A stretch of 64,000 nt of DNA from Perkinsus chesapeaki. Taxonomy: Eukaryota > Perkinsozoa > Perkinsida > Perkinsidae. Of this stretch, positions 53,075 to 62,275 are shown piece by piece. Below the pieces are notes generated by a model. It made no database searches and was not told the DNA's origin. It worked only from the letters and a program-made list of their open reading frames with translations. The translations under genes were made by a program, and so were the position numbers. The DNA lies in the NCBI GenBank assembly GCA_013115145.1, contig JAAPAO010000070.1:28437-92436 (forward strand), written 5' to 3'. Numbering within the stretch: the stretch's first letter is position 1; every line of letters begins with the position of its first letter.

Positions 53075-53308
53075 TTATGATAACTGAGGTATCAATTTAT
53101 CATCAAGTAATTGTTGTTCTCTTACATTATTGCCCCTGTCGGTATCAACTGCAACGTAGCATGGAACCGATTCCTTGAACTCGCATTGGTCGAAGATAAA
53201 GTCGGGTACATCAATCTTGTCACCTTTCTTGTAATCACGATACTTGATCTCTCGGGCTTTTGTAAGCGTGAAGAGAACAGAGAAGGCAAGTTTCGCATAT
53301 GATTTCAT
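53075..53308 (-). CDS. Possible short secreted protein
   Basis: The frame starts MKSYAKLAFSVLFTLTKA, a plausible signal peptide, then REIKYRDYKKGDKIDVPDFI, DQCEFKESVPCYVAVDTDRG and a stop at 53075, 77 codons in all. Two cysteines are present. It does not align clearly with the secreted family at 5710 and 59290. The C-terminal part may really be an intron (a donor-like site follows GNN), with further exons undetected. The opposite strand carries a competing open segment at 52991-53089. Confidence 0.35.
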   Translation of the reverse strand: MKSYAKLAFSVLFTLTKAREIKYRDYKKGDKIDVPDFIFDQCEFKESVPCYVAVDTDRGNNVREQQLLDDKLIPQLS

Positions 53309-53936
53309 TTATTGAAATTTTGATTCAATATCTGCCTTCGAGGTTTTACTAGTTCTCCCAAATCACTGGGGGGGGTACTAATAGCTGAGGGGAACCCTAG
53401 CTGCAAAGAGCGTGACCGTCCCTTCGGGAGGGATGGGAGAATTAGTTCGACTCCCTTCCTAGAATTGTGCTTGGAAACCTTATTTTAATACGGCTTCAGC
53501 TTATCTGTCAAGGGCGCGTTCCTTTGCGCGCTATGAGCCCAGTGCTCTGAATAATCGGGTCAGTTTCTCCCATGTAAAGCATAGTAATAAGCATGTAACG
53601 CACGTAAAGCATGTAATAGACAATTTAGACATTGTCTATTTAATAGCTAGTTAGAACAACAATATGAAATATGATACTATTTCCAGACTATAGCAGAAGG
53701 AGGATGACACCATTCCTCTCTGCAGTAAAACCTCAGTTCGCCATGGATAGAGAGGCTGCTTATTGATAGTATTCAGTTAGCCATCCGCGTACTAGGAGCG
53801 CAACAGACCATGATGATTATACGGACATTAATATGTACATGCGTACCAATGTGGGAGTGGCCGCTCATTATACGGCAATAGGCGTACTCTATTTTAGTCG
53901 ATGATCACCTGACAGACGCTCCATCATCACAGACGA

Positions 53937-54427
53937 ATGGACAATGGTACCCATCTTCATTCCAATACTCCACAAATGGGTTCCACCATTTCCTCCTCCA
54001 GCAACACCAACAGCAGCAGCAGCAGTGGGTGTTGTTGGTTATTGTTATAATGGTGGTTAATGGATGACCCCGAAACCTGCAACTACCTGCATAGTTCACT
54101 TTTTTGTTTTTAATCAGGTACGATCTCAACGTAATGGTGCCTTTCGAAGTTACCTTGATCAATACTATTTTCCTGGTATACCAACTAGTTGCCTGCCATC
54201 ATGGGTTAAACTAAGCAGACCTCCCCGTGTTGTAAAGCAGGAATATCTTACTCAAGATCAAGTATATGGACGGTGTACACAAGGGACGTCTCAACAAGCA
54301 TTTATTAATCCTAGTGGAAATGAGACATTTCATCGACAAGGTGTCACTTATGGTGGTGGCGGTGTTAGTTTATTATCATCATCATCTGCTGGAGTCTGTG
54401 ATGAATATAGAGTATTGTATGATATCT
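53937..54427 (+). pseudogene. Internally deleted, frameshifted copy of the gene at 48875-50573
   Basis: The left part (53937 to about 54058) matches the 5' end of the Asn/Pro-rich gene: an ATG, the word ttcattccaatactcc for tttattccaatcctcc, a Pro-codon run, CAGCAG repeats and GGGTGTTGTTGG. It has a frameshift and an in-frame stop. The middle 1.2 kb or so, including the intron and most of the ordered domain, is missing. The right part (54094-54427) matches 50238-50571 over 334 bp with only three substitutions, all within its first 50 bp or so. The right part stays open into unrelated sequence (to 54462). The contrast between a diverged left part and a near-identical right part is unusual. Confidence 0.85.
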
Positions 54428-54664
54428 TATTACACTGCCATCTGGTTCATTTGACTCTTTAGACCACGAAGATAGCCATCCGGTAGCACATTTACCTATG
54501 TAGACATAGTTGTTTGCTCATTGCCCGAAGCACAGTATGAATAGCGGGGTGACTCGTACGGCATTCGAAAGACCTTCCGAGTGGTACCCGTGTTACCAAT
54601 AATTTCTCATGCGTTACGAAATCCCAGGGGGTGGGCCATTTTTTTGCAGCACCCAGTAATTCTT

Positions 54665-55613
54665 ATGGCAATAGAGCTTACAATAGCGGGAGCCTCAGGG
54701 TTAAAAGCGCTTGCAGCAGCAAAAGCAGCAGCGGCAGCTGCAAAACAAGCAGCAGCTAATGCGGTAGCTATGGCACAGAACACTAACTTAGCTAGTGCAG
54801 AGGCAATGCAAGCTCAGGCTAATCTTGAAAAGTATAAAACCAGTATCTTGCATCTACTATATGCAAAATCTAACATTCAGGTACGTCTTTGGCTCACCTG
54901 TATCGACTGTACCACCTGTTGTAACACCAATGCCACCTGCTACTATTGCGAAATATCCTAGTTATCCATATCTTAATTATCCTTTATCATGGACTGATAA
55001 GTAAGCTTAGAGGCGATAGGGAAGATATTGAGAATTCAAACAGAGTTGCTCCATTACCAATGATGCCACCACATTTGATAAGTGAACATCCTTGGATGCA
55101 TGGAGGATATCTTGATCGGCAGGTGAGATACAATTACTTAATGATTCATTGACAATGGCTTTATTCTAATTGCGTTGTACTATCATTAGGTAGCGCATGC
55201 ATCATTCAGTGGATCTAGTATTCTACCTGCTGTCACCATAGCTATGCCGAACATACCCCATTTAAAGGAGTTGTTATCTCGCTTGTCGCTATCCACCTTC
55301 AACGGTAGTAGCCAACATAGATGCTCTATGGCCTCAACAGCATGGCCTCGATATATCATTCCGAGATGTGGAGTCTATCAGGAGTCTACTGCAAAAGGGC
55401 ATGTTAGTTTGTACCATTTCTTGTGATGTATCACACTCTTATAACAGGATGGCGTTGACAATACAGGAAGGGTTAATCCTTGCCAGATGTTGTTATTATT
55501 GAGTCTTAGGATCTGTTTATGTTCGATTCTTGGATGGAACAGAGATTATAATTCCTCCCGATTTTTTCGCATATTATGTGCAGCATAAACCAGCCGTTGG
55601 ACATCAGCGTTAA
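54665..55613 (+). pseudogene. Ala-rich multi-exon gene, frame-broken
   Basis: Starts MAIELTIAGASGLKALAAAK with a long Ala/Lys/Gln helix (QAAANAVAMAQNTNLASAEA, QAQANLEKYKTSILHLLY). The frame then shifts at about 54880 into GSPVSTVPPVVTPMPPATIA and YPSYPYLNYPLSWTDK. A 10-nt GTAAGCTTAG (55001-55010) breaks it; without it the frame continues KGDREDIENSNRVAPLPMMP, HLISEHPWMHGGYLDRQ. A normal-looking intron of about 67 nt precedes VAHASFSGSSILPAVTIAMP. After further intron-like gaps, VYVRFLDGTEIIIPPDFFAY leads to a stop at 55613. The pieces are in order on one strand and look protein-like, so a real gene lies behind them, but the present copy seems broken unless the assembly is wrong. Family not recognised. 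Confidence 0.45.
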
Positions 55614-57177
55614 GGAGCGTACCTTTTACGAAAGTTCATATAAGGAACTCCAGCGCTTAAAAAGGAGGTACAGCGGGTATTCTAACACTCATGGGCTAGA
55701 ACCCAACAGGGCTTTGGTACCACTACTCAACCGAGTAGTGAGTTAAGGTGGATTTCCCCACTCGTAGTAAGTTTAGCATTTGTCAAATTTGGAATGCGGT
55801 CTATTGGGATATATTCCCATCGCGTAGCGCGAACTGGCTCCTAGATTGCTCGAGCCAAGATTGCTCGAGCCAATGAGTCGTTTGAAAAGGATGAGAGGAG
55901 TTTCCTGCCGTTAGTGGATCTCTCATAATCACTGACGACTCGTTTTATAAACCGTTCTTGATCCGGTGTATCCGATAGGTTTCCTTCACTCTGTTATGGT
56001 CCGAAGTCTGGAAAAGTCCTCGGAAGGCATTCTATGCTTCAGTTATTGACACATTCGGTTTCATTCTGTGCGCTTACAAAGGGACTAAGGCTGGCGTCCC
56101 ATCCCGAATCTTTGTTGCTCGATAGGAGTGATGATCAACCCATCAAATATATGATGCGACAGTTAGTCCGGGCACTCCAAGTACTAGTGGTTTAGCCTTA
56201 TCATGAAAGTACCTACCTTATTATCTTTAGTACATGCAGAGAGCTCAGATTTCTGGAAATTCTAGAGAATATAGGCTGTGGCCCATGACCCGGTACTGGC
56301 TAGGTGGTCTGCCCGCTAGGTTGCATCTGGAAGTTGAAAACCAGTTGTGACGAGTACTCCCTGACACCGTCAGGCTGACAGAAAGTAGCATCCTGTTACT
56401 TTGCCACTCAAGACTAGATCAGTCGATAGGAGCTTCGTTTCCAGGCGGCATGCGTTTTTGGCAGAAGCGTTTCGCATCCGGGTTCACAATTGTGATAAAC
56501 TCCGATGTTAAACATCGCTGACGTGCAACGAGAACTTCTATTCGGGGAGCCACTGAGGCTTTCCTCTTATGCTCAGGGGCCAGGCATGGGGCCACATCAT
56601 ATGGCCCATATGCAGACATCACTGGACAAATCTGAGAGCACTTTGGTGAGCGCGTAGTATGTTTGGATATTTCAAGGTTATACCATGCCTTGTACGGAGG
56701 GTTCACCATCCTGTACTGCGAGACCTCCACACTTTTGGAGGAATTGGTAGACCGAAGGTGGGGATCTCGCTATTCATGAAGCTTAGTTAGCTTAGCTAAC
56801 TGCATGATTCGATTCTAAGGTAGTTTTGGTAGCCTTGATTCGAAGGGTCCGGGAATCGAATACTCTAGAGAGTCATTAAAGCCACGCAAAGCTCACTCGG
56901 AACTTTGGATAGCAAAGGTGAAAACCTTTCACCGGAAATGATGGTATGAATTATACGGTATAATTATCGTAGCATTGTTTACAGTGAATATCGTATTACA
57001 TTGTAGTAGGATATCCTGGATATCATACTCAATACAGGTATGCAGGACCGGTGAACAGGATGGCTCAAGGGAATTGGTGTTGCGCATTTGCGTCACTTCT
57101 GTGTTGCCTTCTCGAGGATCTTTCGTTGTAAGTTGCAGCTTGTAGCTCAACCTCGTAGCCGGCGGTCACTTATCCGA
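55614..57177. other. Gene-poor stretch with short repeats
   Basis: No gene is supported. A tandem duplication of the word attgctcgagcca lies at about 55836-55871, and a perfect odd-centred palindrome at 56785-56801 is listed separately. A minus-strand frame at 56419-56730 is open for 103 codons but shows no motif. I found no tRNA or rRNA signature. Confidence 0.4.
56785..56801. repeat. Perfect palindrome, 8+1+8
   Basis: AGTTAGCT and its reverse complement AGCTAACT flank one T. Confidence 0.8.
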
Positions 57178-57567
57178 CTAGAGTTCACCATAATTGCTAT
57201 AAGTAAGGCCGAGGGCATCCACATCACCCTGTATAATATTGATAAATTGCCGCTTAGTTTCATTAAAATACGTGTCGTGGTCAGCCGCTATAGGTTCAAG
57301 TTTCCTTTCGGCAATGAACGGTTTGGTCAGGTCAGATAGATTATCCATATGTGTGACGTCGTCCATAAAAGAGTCGGAGAATGTGTCTTTCTGCTCGTCG
57401 TCATCACACTTGCGCCTGTCATCATCAAGCGACTCGTGGACATTTACAGGCATTGTGGCGCTGGCGCCGGCCCAAAACTCAGAGCTGTAAAATAACATAG
57501 CCATTCCCCGATCCGCAACACATTTACCGGGTAGTTTGATACATATGAACCAATGCTGAGAATACAA
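57178..57567 (-). pseudogene. Third member of the secreted family, 5' part lost
   Basis: The open frame reads YSQHWFICIKLPGKCVADRG, then SSEFWAGASATMPVNVHESL, an acidic DDDRRKCDDDEQKD stretch and KRQFINIIQGDVDALGLTYS before the stop at 57178. His-Trp followed by a hydrophobic strand, a Cys and a basic-acidic loop in the same spacing suggest homology to the proteins at 57864-58365 and 59290-59721. There is no ATG between the preceding in-frame stop and the conserved HW, so the signal-peptide part is missing or lies in an unseen exon. The relationship is weak by eye. Confidence 0.35.
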
Positions 57568-57863
57568 CTCTCCTATAAAATCTGGTCCTAACCATTATGT
57601 CTCTCAGCTTGCGTTGCTCAAACTCCTCGAGCACCCCAGCTATCCGAATAAAATTGTTAAGCAGCAGAAACGTAAGTACAGGACGAGCTTTCTTCGCGAT
57701 TGAGGTATTGATATTACATTGATCTGAAATTGATCTACATTTGACGCAACATCGATCACGCTTATTAAGCGTCGCTTAGTATTCTGAGAAACGGGTCTAC
57801 GTTGATCCATATGAAACGATGAAGTGGGCGAATCTGAGGAAGGTTGCAAGTCAAAGTTTCTAG

Positions 57864-58365
57864 CTAAGTATGATTATGAATTCGTAAGATATATCGATAC
57901 TCCTCATCAGATGACCACTTGGGGTATCTACCAGCAACCATAGTATGTGAAGTGTGGTTAATAGTGGTAACCAACACATCTTTATCCTGATCATATTCGA
58001 ACTCGGTGAGATCTCCAGTACCAAAATATAGTGGTGCCGAACAAAGCCTCGCCGTTCGATTGGTCAACGATTCGTGATGCTGCTTGCTTAGCTCGTCATT
58101 CTTGAATTCATAGTGATAATACTTTCTCGGCTTTCTTGGAGGTACAGCCAGCCTAGGGCACCGCGCCTCGGAATGAGGCACTGTGTGTTGGCCACAAGGA
58201 AACCATCACAGTTAAAGGCCATCCACTGGATGGCATCCAGTTGACATCAATACACAACGGACGTCCAGGCGCCAGTTCACCTTATTTGTAATAGGCAGTA
58301 GGTTCCCTACACTGCTGAGCCCAGAGGTGTAGCTCGAGGAAACCCTTGAAGATCGGACGAATCAT
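57864..58365 (-). pseudogene. Secreted-family paralogue with premature stop and frameshift
   Basis: From ATG 58365 the frame reads MIRPIFKGFLELHLWAQQCR, then EPTAYYK, and hits TAA at 58284-58282. The intact relative at 59290-59721 begins MIRPLLLMLLKVYLLAHERT and has YYVTRRRRR at the same codon distance. Past the stop, CIDVNWMPSSGWPLTVMV aligns with CVVTNWKDFESEGRVNITVV over the same length. A frameshift near 58165 then moves the homology to a second frame: PRLAVPPRKPRKYYHYEF, ARLCSAPLYFGTGDLTEFEY, DVLVTTINHTSHTMVAGRYP, matching NLLVTSINHTRATMEAGECP. One nonsense codon plus one frameshift make this a young pseudogene. Confidence 0.7.
58218..58234. repeat. Perfect palindrome, 8+1+8, inside the pseudogene
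   Basis: GCCATCCA and its reverse complement flank one C. It lies within the decayed secreted-protein copy. Confidence 0.8.
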
Positions 58366-59289
58366 GTTCTGAGGTTGGCAAAATGTTACGAGCTTGCGGA
58401 GTTAGCTAGCCTAGCGGCTTTATCGGCTATAAATTCATTTTGCACGCTGCACTTGTGAGCAGAACATGGTTAATCCTTGGCGTGTGGTGTTGCGATGTTC
58501 TGACTAAACAGAAAGATATTGAGACTCCAGGTATATGTTCAATGCTTCAAACTCTGAGTTGCAGTTATCACACAGTGGAGTGGGTAGCAGGTGGATACAT
58601 TTGAACGCATGCCACGCTTCTCACAAGGTGATAAAAGAGTCTCGAACTGCCGGATGAATTCTCGTCATTGTGTATATTTCAGGAGGTATCCTGCAACGCC
58701 AGGAGTGTATTTGACCTATGCCTGCGAAGACCTCAAGACTGCTGAAGTCCTCGGTAGTGTGAGCCCCGCCTAGGCCTTCTGTTATATCTGCTCCCTTCAC
58801 CACGGTTCAGCCACTCGGATCTGATTGCGCTTCGGGACGACACGGCAGCACGTTTGCCAGCACGATGAAGCAAAGCATCGTCAATTCTATATCCTCATCT
58901 ACCGTACTTGTGTCGAAGCTACGCTCTTGAACTGTTCAAGTTAAACACGGTTCTTCTTCGTGCCCATTTCTCAAGTGCGTTTCCGCAGCACATAGCGCTG
59001 GTACTCTGCGCTGCGTTGCACAATGCAGGCCTTTCTCGTTAAACGTCAAGGGAGCATCTTGTCGCCCGCGTAGTAAGAGGCTCTTTCGTAGAGTGTGATC
59101 TCTTCACCCAACTGTCGACTACTCATCCGTTTAACGCAATATCGAATACACATGAAAAGTCCAGAAAATTATGAATGCAGCTGCCTACAAGGCCGCAGCT
59201 TAAGAGTCATCATGAAGTACAGATAAATGGAGTATACCGGATTCTAGAATCGGGCCGCATAATATTTGAGGGTAGACCCAAATAGCTAA
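58366..59289. other. Spacer between two secreted-family copies
   Basis: No gene supported. It contains an odd-centred palindrome at 58926-58940 (CTTGAAC, T, GTTCAAG) and the even palindrome GATTCTAGAATC near 59239-59255. Open frames near 58591-58803 overlap on both strands and have no motif. Confidence 0.4.
58926..58940. repeat. Perfect palindrome, 7+1+7
   Basis: CTTGAAC and its reverse complement flank one T. Confidence 0.7.
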
Positions 59290-59721
59290 TCAGGGGCATT
59301 CACCGGCCTCCATAGTCGCCCTAGTGTGGTTGATACTGGTAACCAACAGATTGCTAACTGGGTAGTAGTTGAAAGTAAAAAGATCTCGTGGTTTCCGAAC
59401 TCGATATAATGATACATGGCATCTTGTCATCACCAGATCGATGAACGACTTGTATTCGCCTTCGCCCTTCTCCGTGACCTCGTAACGATCACTGCTGTCT
59501 TCTTGTAGTCGTAGCACGCCACTGAGCATCGTTCTTCCCTCATCGTAACAAACTACAGTGATGTTGACCCTGCCTTCACTTTCGAAGTCCTTCCAGTTTG
59601 TTACGACGCACCAATGGGCAACCCTCCTTCTCCTTCTTGTCACGTAGTATTGACCAGCCGGCGTTCTCTCATGTGCCAAGAGATACACCTTGAGGAGCAT
59701 AAGCAGAAGTGGACGGATCAT
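59290..59721 (-). CDS. Small secreted protein, intact family member
   Basis: An intronless frame of 143 codons. The start ATG 59721 gives MIRPLLLMLLKVYLLAHERT, a signal peptide, and is favoured over an in-frame ATG at 59742 because the decayed paralogue starts at the equivalent MIRP. The mature part has a basic patch (VTRRRRRVAH), then HWCVVTNWKDFESEGRVNIT, VVCYDEGRTMLSGVLRLQED, SFIDLVMTRCHVSLYRVRKP and a terminal VSNLLVTSINHTRATMEAGE. Four cysteines and a C-terminal N-x-T glycosylation site fit an exported protein. It has the same length as, and appears homologous to, the protein at 5710-6141. The function is unknown. Confidence 0.65.
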   Translation of the reverse strand: MIRPLLLMLLKVYLLAHERTPAGQYYVTRRRRRVAHWCVVTNWKDFESEGRVNITVVCYDEGRTMLSGVLRLQEDSSDRYEVTEKGEGEYKSFIDLVMTRCHVSLYRVRKPRDLFTFNYYPVSNLLVTSINHTRATMEAGECP

Positions 59722-59742
59722 ATTTCGAAATTTGAAAATCAA

Positions 59743-61273
59743 AGATCGGAAGATTTGTCGATGTTACCGATAACCATGAACGAGAGATACAACCCGATTG
59801 CGTATGTAGCTAAAATGATCCTCAATCTATATATGCGTGTGCTTCCACGCAGGCTCACAGTACGTGTTGCTTGTTCCTCGTTCATATGGACGAACACAAT
59901 GCGAGAAGGGAGTCTACAAAGGCTTCTTCTTATTCAGCTTACATTCGTAGGGGGATTTAGCTGGGCACGCATGTACAAGGGAGCGAGCGGCGCACATGGA
60001 GCTCCATGTGCTCCATTCTGGCTCCATGGAGCGCCAGAATTCTTAGCCCAGGATAACGCTCAAGAAAGAGGCTCTTTCTTCCAAAGAGCCCAAAAGAGTG
60101 ATTTTCTTCAACCGCCTCCCTCCCCTTCAGAATGGGGGGGGGGGACCCGCAGACATTGATCAATTCGCGATGGCATACTTCTCCCAACTTAGCTAGTAGC
60201 TGCTGGCGCGGCTTATCCACGATACGATGCGTATGGTACAACTACTATCCAAGTCTTTAATAGGCCTACAAAGGCGACATAGTGCAGCGTTTTATCACTT
60301 CCTTCAAGCAAACAGTGGCGCAGCTGGCCTTGGCACAAGGGGGCAGAGTAGGGGTGGGTTAGTATCTCGGGGGGTCTCGAAACTCGAAATTCGAGCCGAA
60401 AGTTATTACGCCGTGGGTAGCTACGGAGTCACAGTGCACGCGTACGAGGCCCACAATCGCGCGATACACAGTGCGCATGAGTGCTTTGTTCACTGTTATT
60501 CTAGTATTCGGGTTTTCTTCCTGCGATATCGTTCTCATCAAGCTCGGATGAGTCGGCTTTCATCTGATGATGAAACGCGCTGGTGAGGCGCAAGACCCGT
60601 CTGGGATTGCAAAGCGCCCCTAAAACAGGGGAGGGTACCGCTCATGCCGTAGCCAATATGCTCTTCTACTGTCTAAGGACTTGAGCTATGTGCAAGTGCA
60701 GCTATAATGCTCAACAAGTGCATGACCAGGGTAATGACATATTCTGCATAAACTATGCAATCTTAGGCTCTTCTCATTCGACAATCATAGCGTGACTTCT
60801 CGAGGTTAATTGCGGAAGCCTCGTCCATCTATTTTATGGATAGATAACGATTATTCAACAATATGATTCAGCAGGACTCATTCGTGTTAATACTGTGAAG
60901 GGCAGCGTGCTCGATAGTTAATATCGGGCATAATGTTTAACCCACCCACTTCCGCTCTGTTGCCACCCACAACCCACACAGTTGTCAGCGACAACTTGTC
61001 ACTAACCAGGTAAGTTTAGTAAACCTGGCTAACTGCGTCCGTGTTGTGTACGTTTTTTGTCGGCTTTCCGCCAACGATTTGGTGTAGAGCTTCCAGCTTT
61101 GTGACCTGTTTTTGTGGATTTAGGCTCGAACACAGATAAACTCTCTCATCAGAGTTCCGAGCATCAGTGCTCGGGACTGTTAATTACACCAATAGAAATG
61201 TGGATCGTAACACGATTTCCAAAAAGAATTCTCCGGCGTCCTATTGGGAGATAGAAATGTAGGAATTCTACTC
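59743..61273. other. Gene-poor stretch rich in inverted repeats
   Basis: No gene supported. Near 59990-60090 three stem-forming segments follow each other: the even palindrome GCACATGGAGCTCCATGTGC, then TCTGGC/GCCAGA arms around tccatggagc, then GGCTCTTT and AAAGAGCC five bases apart. CTCGAA-A-TTCGAG occurs near 60378. Overlapping open frames on both strands are unsupported. Confidence 0.45.
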
Positions 61274-61290
61274 ACTTGTAGTCTACAAGT
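61274..61290. repeat. Perfect palindrome, 8+1+8
   Basis: ACTTGTAG and its reverse complement flank one T. Confidence 0.8.
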
Positions 61291-61569
61291 TGTAGAGGGA
61301 CACTCATTGCAGTGTGGAAATGCTCATGGTTACACATTTGTATTGTGACATCATAATCAGTGCTGTGAGCAGCGAATGTCCCTCCTAGTGCATGTTTGCT
61401 ATGGGCGTCCACCATGGGTGACTCTCCTTCCAAGGATGGAACGTGCATTCACTCAGCTATGCGCTAAACCTGCTATCCCCAGGAAAACCCGTCCGGAGCG
61501 GGGTGAGCCTGGCGGGTCGTCCCGTAGTTTCATCCCTAGTCGTTGACTCAACGCGAAGCGAATCACTCT

Positions 61570-61636
61570 GCGCTATTACAGGGAAGTAACTTATGATTAG
61601 ATAATCTAATCATAAGTTACTTCCCTTTTATAGCGC
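61570..61636. repeat. Long perfect hairpin, 22+1+22, inside an outer stem
   Basis: The inner arms 61581-61602 and 61604-61625 are perfect reverse complements around a single A at 61603. The pairing extends one more base outward. An outer 7-bp stem (GCGCTAT at 61570-61576 with ATAGCGC at 61630-61636) encloses it. Extruded as a cruciform or transcribed as RNA, this would be very stable. Confidence 0.9.
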
Positions 61637-61666
61637 GTTATCCTTGCGAACTTCCCACATGGGGAG

Positions 61667-61691
61667 TCCCACTGGCAAGTTGCCAGTGGGA
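61667..61691. repeat. Perfect palindrome, 12+1+12
   Basis: TCCCACTGGCAA and its reverse complement flank one G, only 30 bp from the longer hairpin. Confidence 0.88.
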
Positions 61692-61943
61692 ATTGCGGAG
61701 TCATATCTAGTACCGTAATCATGCGGAGACGCATTAAATGCTTTAAATGCTGGGACGCATTGAAATACATCAAAGCCTACGCATGACATTGGGTAGTGAG
61801 TTACTACCAGTAACTACTACCGTGACTCATTGGGGTGGTAAAATTATATCATAAATTCTAAGTAAACTTCGGTTATACAACTACTACACCATTTACCGAG
61901 GTTTGATTAAGTCGGCCTCCTTGAAGAAGTGCCGGAGTTCGAC

Positions 61944-61962
61944 GAGTCATCACTGATGACTC
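61944..61962. repeat. Perfect palindrome, 9+1+9
   Basis: GAGTCATCA and its reverse complement flank one C. Confidence 0.82.
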
Positions 61963-62060
61963 ATCAGCTGGATAATTCGTTCGCACGCACGCACACACCC
62001 ACTCAGTCACATACGCGCCAAGTGTTATTAAAGTGAGAGTATACGCTTCGCTCGCTCCGC

Positions 62061-62172
62061 AATTTGGTGTGGGCTTCAATTAGTAGCTTTGAGGTCTCAC
62101 TAACTTGGTGTCGGCTTCATTCATTCGCGCTGAGGTTTTACTAATTAGGTCTGGGCTTCATGTAGAGAGGTC
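62061..62172. repeat. Tandem repeat of about 41 bp, 2.7 copies
   Basis: Unit 1 (62061-62101) and unit 2 (62102-62142) both run from aa-ttggtgt through ggcttcat to gaggt-t-act. A partial third unit follows with aattaggtctgggcttcat. The copies differ at several positions, so it is an old minisatellite. Confidence 0.75.
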
Positions 62173-62187
62173 TAAAATTGCTAGAAA

Positions 62188-62275
62188 TGTTGTAGGCTAC
62201 AACAGGTGTAGTAGCTACTACTTGAAGCTACTACACCAGTTACTACTCCACTGTAGACTACAGTCTGGCAGACTG
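62188..62275. repeat. Cluster of four inverted repeats
   Basis: TGTTGTAG-G-CTACAACA (62188-62204) is followed directly by GGTGTAGTAGCT (62205-62216) pairing with AGCTACTACACC (62226-62237). Then come ACTGTAG-A-CTACAGT (62250-62264) and CAGTCTG-G-CAGACTG (62261-62275), which overlap. Three of the four have a single central base. Confidence 0.85.

Noticed and set aside
52991-53089. Plus-strand exon-like segment with PSLGGPGHRVSLSKYNPRLP between ttcacag and gag/gtatca
   Set aside because: It looks protein-like and has both splice sites, but no neighbouring exon could be joined, and a minus-strand frame with a signal peptide competes; left unassigned.
56419-56730. 103-codon minus-strand open frame
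   Set aside because: The residue mix looks like translated intergenic DNA; no motif, no homologue recognised, and no supporting splice sites.
56840-56880. Possible minus-strand tRNA around attcgattcccgg
   Set aside because: The T-arm stem does not close and no cloverleaf could be folded by eye.
59614-60159. 181-codon plus-strand open frame
   Set aside because: It overlaps the intact secreted-protein gene in antisense and then runs through inverted repeats; no protein-like conservation.
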